A stretch of DNA of 64,000 nucleotides from an uncultured Bacteroidota bacterium. Lineage in GTDB: Bacteria > Bacteroidota > Bacteroidia > Bacteroidales > F082. The number at the start of each line of letters is the position of its first letter. Position 1 is the stretch's first letter. Where the stretch lies: positions 1 through 64,000 of the forward strand of contig CAJVXP010000006.1 of NCBI GenBank assembly GCA_913009685.1. Direction: 5' to 3'. The notes below the pieces were generated by a model. That model had not been told where the DNA came from. It saw nothing but the letters and a program-made list of their open reading frames with translations, and searched no databases. Positions 51,327-59,257 of this stretch are shown in pieces. A program made the position numbers and the translations under genes.

Positions 51327-53621
51327 CTACTTACTGTTATTAACAAAATCGCGCTGGGCTTTAAACAAATTGACGGCTTGCAATAAAAGATTCTTACTTT
51401 CATCCAACAAATTTAGAAATAAAATACTATTTCTGGTGCCAACTAGTTTCTTTTTAATTCGCTGAATTTGGTTTTTTCTGTTTACTTCAATGTGTCTCAG
51501 TGCTTTAGCTTGTTCTGCCAGTAATTCGTTTTGGGTTGAATAATCTTCTTTTATAATACTCTCAAGTGTGATCTTCAGCACGGTTTCCATGTGCTCGGAC
51601 AAATGTCTCAGCTCTTCAATCTGCTCGGGAATCAGCGGCTTGTGATTATTATCCACATGTTCCAAAGCAGGGCCGGTAAGGAAAGATATACTGTGTATCA
51701 TTTCGCGCATATAATCCATAGCCTGTACCAGGAATGAGCCCGAGTCGATGGACATTTCATCCAGCCGTTCAATGACAACATTGATGTGGTCTTTTACGTA
51801 TTTGGTTCTAACGGCCATTTCATCGATGGCTTTTTTTGTTTTCTTTAGCTTTTTTACATCCTCGGTCTCCAGACCGTCTATAGTATGCCGGTATTCACGA
51901 ATAACTTTTTTAAGATTTCCTGCTACCAGGGCCAGGAAACGTTCGGAAACATTTTCTTTTGTTACACCGTAAACATCTTCCCCGACTTGCTCATTTTCTT
52001 TAACTCTCTTATTATGTACTTTATGAGATCGGTAAACCAAATAAGCAATCAGCAATAAAAGGCCAAGGATGGCTATATCTCCACCATAATAGAAAAGATA
52101 GACCACAATAAAAGCAGCTGTAAAAGCAACAAAAGCAGTTAGAAACCAACCCCCAATGACGGAAAAAACACCTGAAATTCTATATACGGCGCTTTCACGA
52201 TCCCAGGCCTTATCGGAAAGGGATGCCCCCATGGCTACCATAAAAGTAACGTAAGTTGTAGATAAGGGCAGAGTTAATGAAGTTCCAAGAGCTATTAACA
52301 AACTTGCAACCACGAGGGTGACAGATGCTCTGATTAGGTCGAATGCCGGGGCATCCTCCTGCCCTTCAACTTCATCCGAATAGGGCTCAAATTGGCGATT
52401 AATGGCAATCGAAAGTTTCGCGGGAACAATTCTTTTAAGACCTTTTGAAAAATTAATAGAAGACCGAACCAGGGTTTTGGAAATTGTTGTTGATTTAAAC
52501 CGCTCATCTCCGGCGTCCTGACGACTTAGATCTACGGAAGTCTTGATTACACTTTTAGCCTTTTTAGAAAATGCCAAAGTAAGTACCATAACTAATCCTG
52601 CCAGCAAAAGAAATGAAATAGGAGTTGCTACTTTTCCTCCAAGAGCCAGCATAGGCAAGGTGTTGGGATTGGCACCCGCAGTATGGGCAAATACTTCATA
52701 AGCATTATAGCCTGCAATGGGGACCCCGATAAAATTCACCAGGTCGTTGCCTGCAAAAGCAAGGGCAAGCGAAAAAGTCCCTACCAACACGATTGTCTTT
52801 AGAATATTCACTTTAAACAACCAGTTGAGAAGTTGCAAAAACACGGTCCACAAAATAAAACTATAAACCATAATTTGCATCGTGTGGGTTTGCATCCAGA
52901 GTTTTACATCGGCAGACATAAAGGCAGCACTTTTGGCACCTTTGATAACGATGAAGTATGTAATGGCTGTAAAGGCAAGCCCTCCCCACAGACCTCCAAA
53001 CCATCTCATCCGTTTTTTATAGTTAAAAGAGAAAATAAGTCTTGCAACATATTGAACTGCTGCTCCCACAATAAACGCCATCGCAACAGAAAATAAGATT
53101 CCCGAAATAATGGCGAGAGCCTTGGCAGAGTTAATAAAACTACCCAGATTTATTGTTTGGTTAATATTTTCAATAAGGTGATGTTCAAAAAGATACTGTT
53201 TAAAGGAAGCCATCGCCTCAGGAGTAGCCATAAGTTTTATTGAAGCCATTCCCACTGCTGCCCCCAGCAATTCAAACACAATGGAAACCGTGGTGGATGT
53301 TGGTAAGGCAAAGGTATTAAACGTATCCAGCATGATAATATCGGTTGTCATTACTGCCAGGAAGATGAGCATGATTTCAGAGAAGTAAAACATCTGAGGA
53401 TGAAAAATACCCTTTCGGGCCACCTCCATCATTCCACTTGAAAAAACAGTCCCTACCAGTACACCCAAAGCGGCAACAATGATAATCACTTTAAAAGAAG
53501 CTACTTTTGAGCCGACAGCAGAATTCAGAAAGTTTACGGCATCATTGCTAACTCCTACAACCAAATCCGAAATGGCCAGCAGAAATAAAACACCAACCAA
53601 AATTAGATAGAAAGTTTCCAT
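51327..53621 (-). CDS. PiT-type inorganic phosphate transporter with C-terminal PhoU-like domain
   Basis: 764 residues. Two halves of membrane helices carry the PiT signatures GVSNDAVNFLNSAVGSKVA with ALPTSTTVSIVFELLGA, and FAGNDLVNFIGVPIAGY with PLSTTYVTFMVAMGASL. A C-terminal cytoplasmic region (about 560-764) is helical and PhoU-like (RHTIDGLETEDVKKLKKTKKAIDEMAVRTKYVKDHINVVIERL). It is a proton- or sodium-coupled phosphate carrier. The PhoU-like tail may regulate it, since no separate phoU is present here. A molybdenum-carrier-like gene follows. Confidence 0.92.
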   Translation of the reverse strand: METFYLILVGVLFLLAISDLVVGVSNDAVNFLNSAVGSKVASFKVIIIVAALGVLVGTVFSSGMMEVARKGIFHPQMFYFSEIMLIFLAVMTTDIIMLDTFNTFALPTSTTVSIVFELLGAAVGMASIKLMATPEAMASFKQYLFEHHLIENINQTINLGSFINSAKALAIISGILFSVAMAFIVGAAVQYVARLIFSFNYKKRMRWFGGLWGGLAFTAITYFIVIKGAKSAAFMSADVKLWMQTHTMQIMVYSFILWTVFLQLLNWLFKVNILKTIVLVGTFSLALAFAGNDLVNFIGVPIAGYNAYEVFAHTAGANPNTLPMLALGGKVATPISFLLLAGLVMVLTLAFSKKAKSVIKTSVDLSRQDAGDERFKSTTISKTLVRSSINFSKGLKRIVPAKLSIAINRQFEPYSDEVEGQEDAPAFDLIRASVTLVVASLLIALGTSLTLPLSTTYVTFMVAMGASLSDKAWDRESAVYRISGVFSVIGGWFLTAFVAFTAAFIVVYLFYYGGDIAILGLLLLIAYLVYRSHKVHNKRVKENEQVGEDVYGVTKENVSERFLALVAGNLKKVIREYRHTIDGLETEDVKKLKKTKKAIDEMAVRTKYVKDHINVVIERLDEMSIDSGSFLVQAMDYMREMIHSISFLTGPALEHVDNNHKPLIPEQIEELRHLSEHMETVLKITLESIIKEDYSTQNELLAEQAKALRHIEVNRKNQIQRIKKKLVGTRNSILFLNLLDESKNLLLQAVNLFKAQRDFVNNSK

Positions 53622-53779
53622 AGTTTAGAATGCTAATTCATTTTCAGGCAAAATTAATCTAACCATCTTCTGCTACCGTTGTTTACGATAATAAGTTATT
53701 AACCATTATTTTATCTAATAATGTAAAGTGCTTATAATCAGCGGGCTAATTGTTAATTAATATTCTTTCCTCACTTAAT

Positions 53780-54997
53780 TTATGATTCTATTCTTACATC
53801 TAACGCATCGCGCAGGCTATTGCCAAGTGTCATAAATGCCAGTACGAGTATCACAATGGCTATTCCGGGGATAATGGCAAGGTAAGCGGAGTCAAGAACG
53901 ATATAGCTGTAATACTCCTTAATCATGTTTCCCCAGGATGGGATGGGGGGCTGAACGCCAATACCCAAGAAACTAAGGCCTGCTTCTATCAGGATGGCTG
54001 CTGCAAAATTGGCAGCCGAAATGACGATAACCGGGCTGAGAATATTGGGCAGGATGTGGCGCATCATAATGCGGAAATTGGAGTAGCCTAATGCAAATCC
54101 TGCTTCCACGTATTCGGATTCCCGAACACTCATCATCTGTCCTCTGACCACACGGGCCACCTCAACCCACATGGTCAGCCCGACGGCCATAAAAATCTGC
54201 CAAAAGCCTTTGCCGAGAGCAAAAGTGATGGCAATCACCAGCAGCAGGGTGGGAATCGACCATACAACGTTAATGAACCACATGATAAGTTCATCGACTT
54301 TCCCTCGGTAAAAACCAGCCATGGAACCCAACAAAATGCCCACCAATAGCGAAATAGCAACGGAGATAAATCCTACCGAAAGGCTAATTCTTGTTCCCAG
54401 CAGCAGACGACTCAGCAGATCTCTGCCAAACTGGTCGGTACCCAGCCAATACGTTTTGCTTATCAGCTGATCATGTAAAATACGCTCTTTTAATTTTGCT
54501 ATAGATATCAAATGTCTCTCTCCGTGCAATGTCCGGTATTCAATCTTATTCCCTACGATTTTTTGTTTCCCCTCCTTGATGGGAAAAACCACATCGGCAA
54601 GGGGGTACGATTTTGTCAGCCCACTACTGTCTTCGTCAAAGATCTTCACAGTAATCACTCCCTTCTCAAAGTGGTACGAAGTTATGGGTACATAGGTATA
54701 GCGATCTTTTCTACCAAGAAATATTTCATGAAAAAAGCTCGCAGGCAACGGGGCATCATTCTTCCGCACCTTCAATACGATTACCATAAAACCGGGTTTC
54801 TGAGTGGCAAGTTCCAGATTCTGCCGGTTAGCGTTGGGTGAGGCATCGGGGATGAGGAGATAAGCAAATATTCCAATGAGTAACGCCAGACCAATTACAA
54901 ACAGCGCTGCCATACCCTGTATGTTTCTTCTGAATTTTTGCCAGGCAAGATGCGAAAGTGAGCCGGATGAATATTTTTTTTTCTTTTGTGGGAACAT
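53780..54997 (-). CDS. peptide/nickel-type ABC transporter permease (DppC-like) with large periplasmic insert
   Basis: 405 residues from MFPQKKKKYSSGSLSHLAWQKFRRN. One N-terminal helix (AALFVIGLALLIGIFAYLLI) is followed by about 130 periplasmic residues, longer than in E. coli DppC. Then comes the permease core with GTDQFGRDLLSRLLLGTRISLSVGF and the EAA motif EAGFALGYSNFRIMMRHILPNILSPV. It works with a DppB-like partner, here encoded separately at 59.3 kb. The TTG seven codons upstream is rejected because it overlaps the -7 box. Confidence 0.9.
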   Translation of the reverse strand: MFPQKKKKYSSGSLSHLAWQKFRRNIQGMAALFVIGLALLIGIFAYLLIPDASPNANRQNLELATQKPGFMVIVLKVRKNDAPLPASFFHEIFLGRKDRYTYVPITSYHFEKGVITVKIFDEDSSGLTKSYPLADVVFPIKEGKQKIVGNKIEYRTLHGERHLISIAKLKERILHDQLISKTYWLGTDQFGRDLLSRLLLGTRISLSVGFISVAISLLVGILLGSMAGFYRGKVDELIMWFINVVWSIPTLLLVIAITFALGKGFWQIFMAVGLTMWVEVARVVRGQMMSVRESEYVEAGFALGYSNFRIMMRHILPNILSPVIVISAANFAAAILIEAGLSFLGIGVQPPIPSWGNMIKEYYSYIVLDSAYLAIIPGIAIVILVLAFMTLGNSLRDALDVRIES

Positions 54998-55002
54998 CGA
55001 TT

Positions 55003-55032
55003 CAAAAGTAAAAAACAAAGTGATTGTACAAA
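55003..55032 (-). promoter_or_regulatory. DppC-like gene promoter, apparently leaderless
   Basis: On the minus strand TTTG (55029-55032) and TACTTTTG (55003-55010) are separated by 18 bases, and the ATG follows 5 bases after the box. Confidence 0.6.
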
Positions 55033-55085
55033 CTTTTCCTGCGATTTTTGCTGTATATTTTTCAGGAATTTTTTTTATTCGGAAC

Positions 55086-55115
55086 TTTGGAAAGTTGAAA
55101 ATAGTTGTATCTTTG
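55086..55115 (+). promoter_or_regulatory. tRNA-His promoter
   Basis: A TTTG -33 element (55086-55089) and a TATCTTTG -7 box (55108-55115) are 18 bases apart, 12 bases before the tRNA. Confidence 0.75.
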
Positions 55116-55127
55116 CGCCCCTGAAAT

Positions 55128-55202
55128 GGTGGATGTAGCTCAGTTGGTTAGAGCACTGGATTGTGGTTCCAGGGGTCGTGGGTTCAAGTCCCATCTTCCA
55201 CC
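55128..55202 (+). tRNA. tRNA-His (GTG)
   Basis: Cloverleaf with the acceptor 5' strand GTGGATG, D arm GCTCAGTTGGTTAGAGC, anticodon arm CTGGATTGTGGTTCCAG with anticodon GTG, T arm GTGGGTTCAAGTCCCAT and 3' strand CTTCCAC. The extra G at 55128 and C73 make the G-1:C73 pair that identifies tRNA-His. The acceptor has one T-T mismatch. The CCA end does not appear to be fully encoded. Confidence 0.95.
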
Positions 55203-55211
55203 CATTTAAGT

Positions 55212-55240
55212 AAAAAAGCCGGATTTCTTCCGGCTTTTTT
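55212..55240 (+). terminator. terminator after tRNA-His
   Basis: The arms AAAAAAGCCGGA (55212-55223) and TCCGGCTTTTTT (55229-55240) pair perfectly around a short loop. Confidence 0.9.
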
Positions 55241-55270
55241 GTTTTTGCCAGGTTCCGTTTTGCAGGGTAT

Positions 55271-55307
55271 ACAAAATCCCCGAAGGTATAGCCTTCGGGG
55301 ATTTTGT
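55271..55307 (-). terminator. terminator of the superoxide reductase gene
   Basis: The arms ACAAAATCCCCGAAGG (55271-55286) and CCTTCGGGGATTTTGT (55292-55307) pair perfectly over 16 bp with loop TATAG. It lies 22 bp after the minus-strand stop codon. Confidence 0.85.
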
Positions 55308-55328
55308 GCTTTTGAAAACAGGGGAAAG

Positions 55329-55709
55329 TTATTCCGTAACTTCGACAACTACTTCGTCGCTTTGCCACAGTCCGTGTTTGGTGCAAAAAGCCATGGCGGT
55401 GAGCCTCATGTTGCGCTTGGGGACGATAAAGAAATCGACTTCAACATGACCAGCCTGGTTGCCGAGGGCACCGGCAACAAAGGTTGCTTGTGCCAGGTTG
55501 TTTTCTCCATTCCACAATTGAACCCAGGCAATATAATGGTCAAAATCGTCAGGATGAGAATATTCGTCACCTAATTTGACGGTTACTTTAAGTTTCTCGC
55601 CATTTTTCGCGCTCTTCACACAGTGAATGAATGGAGAATGGCGATCTATATAATCTTTTTTTGCGTCGCGGTCGATGGTTGAAATATCGACATATCTGTT
55701 AATTTTCAT
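55329..55709 (-). CDS. superoxide reductase (neelaredoxin type)
   Basis: Reduces superoxide to peroxide without making oxygen, an oxidative-stress defence of anaerobes. It has 126 residues and no N-terminal desulforedoxin domain, so it is the one-iron class. Iron ligands are H24 (RHSPFI), H52 and H58 (SHPDDFDHYIAWVQLW), C109 and H112 (CTKHGLW). The usual Glu-Lys before the first His is Asp22-Arg23 here, a conservative but noteworthy change. It has its own promoter and terminator. Confidence 0.92.
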   Translation of the reverse strand: MKINRYVDISTIDRDAKKDYIDRHSPFIHCVKSAKNGEKLKVTVKLGDEYSHPDDFDHYIAWVQLWNGENNLAQATFVAGALGNQAGHVEVDFFIVPKRNMRLTAMAFCTKHGLWQSDEVVVEVTE

Positions 55710-55741
55710 AGTCTTATAATTTATATTGATTGTTAATTAAG

Positions 55742-55749
55742 CAAATGTA
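55742..55749 (-). promoter_or_regulatory. superoxide reductase promoter -7 box
   Basis: TACATTTG on the minus strand, 32 bases before the start; a TTTTG lies 15 bases further upstream, a short spacing. Confidence 0.5.
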
Positions 55750-55777
55750 TAAAATATTAAATAGCAAAAGTCCTCCC

Positions 55778-56599
55778 TTAATCTTTATTAACAGTTTGGG
55801 TGTTTTCTTCCGGTTCCCGGTCTAAACCTAAGTCCGAAGCCAGCTTTTGTTGTAAAGTGGCTGGTTCAATATTGTGCCGGATGTTTCCGTGTGTACTGTA
55901 GGAAATATTTCCGGTTTCTTCAGAAACAACAATAGCAATGGCGTCGGAAACTTCTGTCAGACCAATGGCGGCTCTATGACGAAGACCTGCATAGCGGGGA
56001 AGTTTCTTTTTGGATACGGGGAGAACGCAACCTGCAGCCTTTATCCTGTTCTGGGTAATAATCATGGCACCATCGTGCAGCGGGCTGTTTTTGAAGAAGA
56101 TATTTTCGACCATCGGACTACTGATTTCTGCATCAATCACTATGCCGGTTTTGACAATCTGCGGAAGCTCATTTTGCCGCGTGATAACAATGAGTGCACC
56201 CTGCTTTAAATTGCTCATGTGCTGGCAGGCAACCACCACAGGGTCCGTGTCTGTTTCATAAGTAGTTTGAAACCAGTTTGTCAGGAAATTAAATCGCCCG
56301 CCATATTTGTTTAAAAAGGTTGGGGTTCCCAATGCCAGCAGGAATTGTCGTATTTCAGGTTGAAAGATGACAATCAGAGCAATGATTCCCACACTTATGA
56401 AAGCTCCTAAAATATCAGAGAGCAACTGCATCTTCAGCAAATCGGTAACTTTCCATAAAAGCAATATTGCCACAATCCCTAAAAAAATATTTATGGCTGC
56501 CGTTCCTTTCAGGAGTTTGTAAAGGGCGAAAAGCAGAATTGCGACAAAAAATATGTCAAGCAGGTCAAGGACGCGGATATGAATAAACAGTGTAAGCAA
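55778..56599 (-). CDS. cdaA: diadenylate cyclase CdaA
   Basis: Makes cyclic di-AMP from two ATP. It has 273 residues. Three N-terminal membrane helices (about 12-30, 36-50, 64-80) precede the DAC domain with the catalytic PLHDGAMII (DGA at 176-178) and GLRHRAAIG (RHR at 207-209). This is the CdaA type. It lies 35 bp after folP, the usual Bacteroidota pairing, and the two are probably co-transcribed. Confidence 0.96.
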   Translation of the reverse strand: MLTLFIHIRVLDLLDIFFVAILLFALYKLLKGTAAINIFLGIVAILLLWKVTDLLKMQLLSDILGAFISVGIIALIVIFQPEIRQFLLALGTPTFLNKYGGRFNFLTNWFQTTYETDTDPVVVACQHMSNLKQGALIVITRQNELPQIVKTGIVIDAEISSPMVENIFFKNSPLHDGAMIITQNRIKAAGCVLPVSKKKLPRYAGLRHRAAIGLTEVSDAIAIVVSEETGNISYSTHGNIRHNIEPATLQQKLASDLGLDREPEENTQTVNKD

Positions 56600-56634
56600 G
56601 TTGAATGATTTTTTTCAAAAGTAAAAATAAAATA

Positions 56635-57510
56635 TTATTTGGAAAACATGCCAAAGTTACGGTAATAATGGATAATGTCAACGACTTCGCGCGCTTCTTT
56701 CACATCATGAACGCGCAACAGGTTGGCTCCGTTCAGCAGGGCCAGCGTGTTGACCACTGTTGTGCCGTTTAGTGCTTCGGAAGGTGTTGTGTTGATGACT
56801 TTGTTAATCATGGATTTACGTGAAGCTCCGGCGAGTATCGGCAGGTCATCAATGCGGGTGGAAGCTATATTATACAAAAGCCGGTAATTGCTTTTCAACG
56901 TTTTCCCAAATCCGAAACCCGGGTCAAGGATGATATCTTCCACACCGAGCAACCTCAATGCCGCCACTTTCTCTTTGAAAAATTGATAGATGATGTTCTC
57001 AATATCTTCTGAAATAGGATGTGTCTGCATGTTTTTAGGTGCGCCATGAATGTGCATCAGCACGTACGGGACTTTTAAATCGGCAATGGTACGGAACATT
57101 TTCCTGTCAAAACTTCCTCCGGAGATGTCGTTTATCATGTGTGCGCCTGTTTCCACACATTGCCGGGCTACACCGGCATGATACGTGTCGATGGAAAAAA
57201 CAGCTTCCGGAAATTCTGCGAGCAGTATTTTTAATGGACCAAGTAGCCGGGACATCTCCACATCTTCACTAATTGGTTCGGCGCCGGGTCGGGTAGAAAC
57301 AGCCCCCAAATCAATAATATCGGCTCCTTCATCCAGCATTTTGCGGGTGTGCCCGACCCAATACTCTTCCTGATTGTATTTTCCTCCGTCATAAAACGAA
57401 TCAGGAGTCAGGTTTAGAACACCCATAATTTTAGGCTTTGAAAAATCAAATAATTTTTCTCCTATCCGAATGCTCCTGATTTTTGGAAAAGAAGTATCTT
57501 TATTGCCCAT
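56635..57510 (-). CDS. folP: dihydropteroate synthase
   Basis: Condenses p-aminobenzoate with dihydropterin pyrophosphate in folate synthesis. It has 291 residues. Motifs are IMGVLNLTPDSFYDGGKY, ADIIDLGAVSTRPGAEP, MINDISGG, YVLMHIHGAPKNMQ and DDLPILAGASRKSMI. There is a minus-strand promoter upstream. It is divergent from the DUF1599 gene and leads the folP-cdaA pair. Confidence 0.97.
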   Translation of the reverse strand: MGNKDTSFPKIRSIRIGEKLFDFSKPKIMGVLNLTPDSFYDGGKYNQEEYWVGHTRKMLDEGADIIDLGAVSTRPGAEPISEDVEMSRLLGPLKILLAEFPEAVFSIDTYHAGVARQCVETGAHMINDISGGSFDRKMFRTIADLKVPYVLMHIHGAPKNMQTHPISEDIENIIYQFFKEKVAALRLLGVEDIILDPGFGFGKTLKSNYRLLYNIASTRIDDLPILAGASRKSMINKVINTTPSEALNGTTVVNTLALLNGANLLRVHDVKEAREVVDIIHYYRNFGMFSK

Positions 57511-57536
57511 TAATTTTGTTTTTTTGCAGACCTATA

Positions 57537-57544
57537 CAAAGGTA
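57537..57544 (-). promoter_or_regulatory. folP promoter -7 box
   Basis: TACCTTTG on the minus strand, 26 bases before the folP start. It lies in the 56-bp divergent gap with the DUF1599 gene. Confidence 0.5.
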
Positions 57545-57566
57545 CGAATAATTAGAACAGTAACAC

Positions 57567-58121
57567 ATGAGAGATAAAACATCCAGGCAATTTGAAACCA
57601 TCATTGAGAAATGTAGTGCGATTTTTGAGAATAAATTGAAAGATTACGGCGTGGCCTGGCGAATTTTAAGAACGTCCAGCCTGACCGACCAAATCTATAT
57701 TAAAGCCAACCGTATCCGGAGTATCCAGCAAAAGGGTGTACAGAAAGTGGATGAGGGCATTGCGCCAGAGTTTATTGCCATTGTTAATTATTCGTGTATG
57801 GCGCTCATCCAGTTGGAGTTGGGCGTGGCCGAAGAGCCCGATTTGGACAACGAAACTGCTATTGCGCTGTTTAAAAAATATATCGGAAAGTCCCACGATT
57901 TGATGATGAATAAAAACCATGATTATGGAGAAGCCTGGCGGAATATGCGTATCTCCTCGCTGACGGATATTATTCTTATGAAGCTGCTGCGGATTAAACA
58001 AATTGAAAATAATAAAGGAAAAACCCTTGTGTCCGAAGGCTTGGATGCTAATTACTACGACATTATTAATTACTCCGTGTTTGCCCTGATAAAAATATTA
58101 CTCGAAGGTGAACATGCGTAA
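57567..58121 (+). CDS. DUF1599 domain protein
   Basis: 184 residues made of two similar halves. The motif DYGVAWRILRTSSLTDQI at about 26-43 recurs as DYGEAWRNMRISSLTDII at about 119-136, and each half ends in an INYS/VNYS helix. This is the DUF1599 duplication; similarity of such helices to MazG-like pyrophosphatases has been proposed but no activity is known. It overlaps the next gene by a few bases and starts a plus-strand group with it and the permease. Confidence 0.88.
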   Translation: MRDKTSRQFETIIEKCSAIFENKLKDYGVAWRILRTSSLTDQIYIKANRIRSIQQKGVQKVDEGIAPEFIAIVNYSCMALIQLELGVAEEPDLDNETAIALFKKYIGKSHDLMMNKNHDYGEAWRNMRISSLTDIILMKLLRIKQIENNKGKTLVSEGLDANYYDIINYSVFALIKILLEGEHA

Positions 58122-59253
58122 AACAAAGGACATATTTCTCCGCCTTGTGCCCTTTATCAGAATTTTCCTCGGGCTGGTTTTTATCTTTTCCTCGGTGGTG
58201 AAAGGAATTGACCCGCTGGGCACGTCGTATCGTGTTGAGGATTATCTGTTGGTTTACGGCTGGACGGCACTGGTGCCTTACGCTTTATGGTTGTCTTTTC
58301 TTGTCATCTTCTCGGAGTTCCTGATTGGGTTCGGCTTTCTGTTTAATGTTTTTATCAGGACAGCTGCCAGAGCCATGCTCATTATGTTGGTTTTTTTTAC
58401 CGTGGTAACATTTTTGGATGCCTTGTATAATATGGTTCCGGACTGCGGCTGTTTCGGAGATGCTGTGAAACTAACCAACTGGCAGACTTTCTACAAAAAT
58501 ATTGTCCTGATAATTTTCAATGTCTTTTTTCTGTGGGGAAGCCGTTTGAAAAACGGAAAACACGCGAAGCCTTTGCTTCAGGCGGCGCTGCTTGTACTTT
58601 TCGGCAGTTTGTTTCTTGGGTTTATGTCTTTCAACCTGAACCACCTTCCGGTAGTGGATTTTCGTAACTGGAAAACCGGCCGCGATATGACATCGCCTGT
58701 GCAGCAGAAAGCCAAAACTTACATAACTTTTCAAAACAGGAAGTCCGGCGAGAAAAAAGAATTTCTGTTTCCCGATTATCCATGGAAAGATACTGCATGG
58801 GTTGCCCGCTGGGAGTTTGTTTCGCGGCGGGTAGTGAAACATCCTGAAGTGAAAAAGTATAATCTGATTATTGAGGACAGTCTTGGGAATGATGTAACCA
58901 AAGCTATTATTGAAAACCCGGGGTATCAGTTTGTTCTGGTTTCGTTTGATGTGAAGTTGGCGGATGCCAAAGGGATGCAAAAGGCGGCTCTGTTGGCTCG
59001 GTTTCTGAAGAAAAAAAGCATTTCGATGGTGCTTATTACAGCTACGGAAGGCAGCGCTATGGCGCAGTTTGAAAAACAATCTGACCTGAATATTCCGGTT
59101 TTCCGGGCAGACGAAACTGATCTGAAAGCCATGATTCGCTCCAATCCAGGATTGCTTTTGTTACACCACGGGGTTGTCCTTAAGAAATGGCATTATCATG
59201 ATTTTCCTGTTGGAAAAGAAGTAGAAAAATATTTAATTTCACCGGCACAATAG
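58114..59253 (+). CDS. DoxX-like membrane protein with thioredoxin-like C-terminal part (BT_3928-like)
   Basis: 379 residues from the ATG (MRKTKDIFLRL); a GTG six bases earlier is possible. Four or five membrane helices in the first 170 residues form a DoxX-like domain with FVFIFSS-type FLGLVFIFSSVVKGIDPLG and the conserved MVPDCGCFGDAVKLTNWQTFYKNI. A soluble C-terminal part follows (QFVLVSFDVKLADAKGMQKAALLARFLKKKSISMVLITAT) that looks thioredoxin-like without a CxxC. Related Bacteroides proteins follow DUF1599 genes. A role in redox or respiratory assembly is inference. Confidence 0.8.
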   Translation: MRKTKDIFLRLVPFIRIFLGLVFIFSSVVKGIDPLGTSYRVEDYLLVYGWTALVPYALWLSFLVIFSEFLIGFGFLFNVFIRTAARAMLIMLVFFTVVTFLDALYNMVPDCGCFGDAVKLTNWQTFYKNIVLIIFNVFFLWGSRLKNGKHAKPLLQAALLVLFGSLFLGFMSFNLNHLPVVDFRNWKTGRDMTSPVQQKAKTYITFQNRKSGEKKEFLFPDYPWKDTAWVARWEFVSRRVVKHPEVKKYNLIIEDSLGNDVTKAIIENPGYQFVLVSFDVKLADAKGMQKAALLARFLKKKSISMVLITATEGSAMAQFEKQSDLNIPVFRADETDLKAMIRSNPGLLLLHHGVVLKKWHYHDFPVGKEVEKYLISPAQ

Positions 59254-59257
59254 CATT

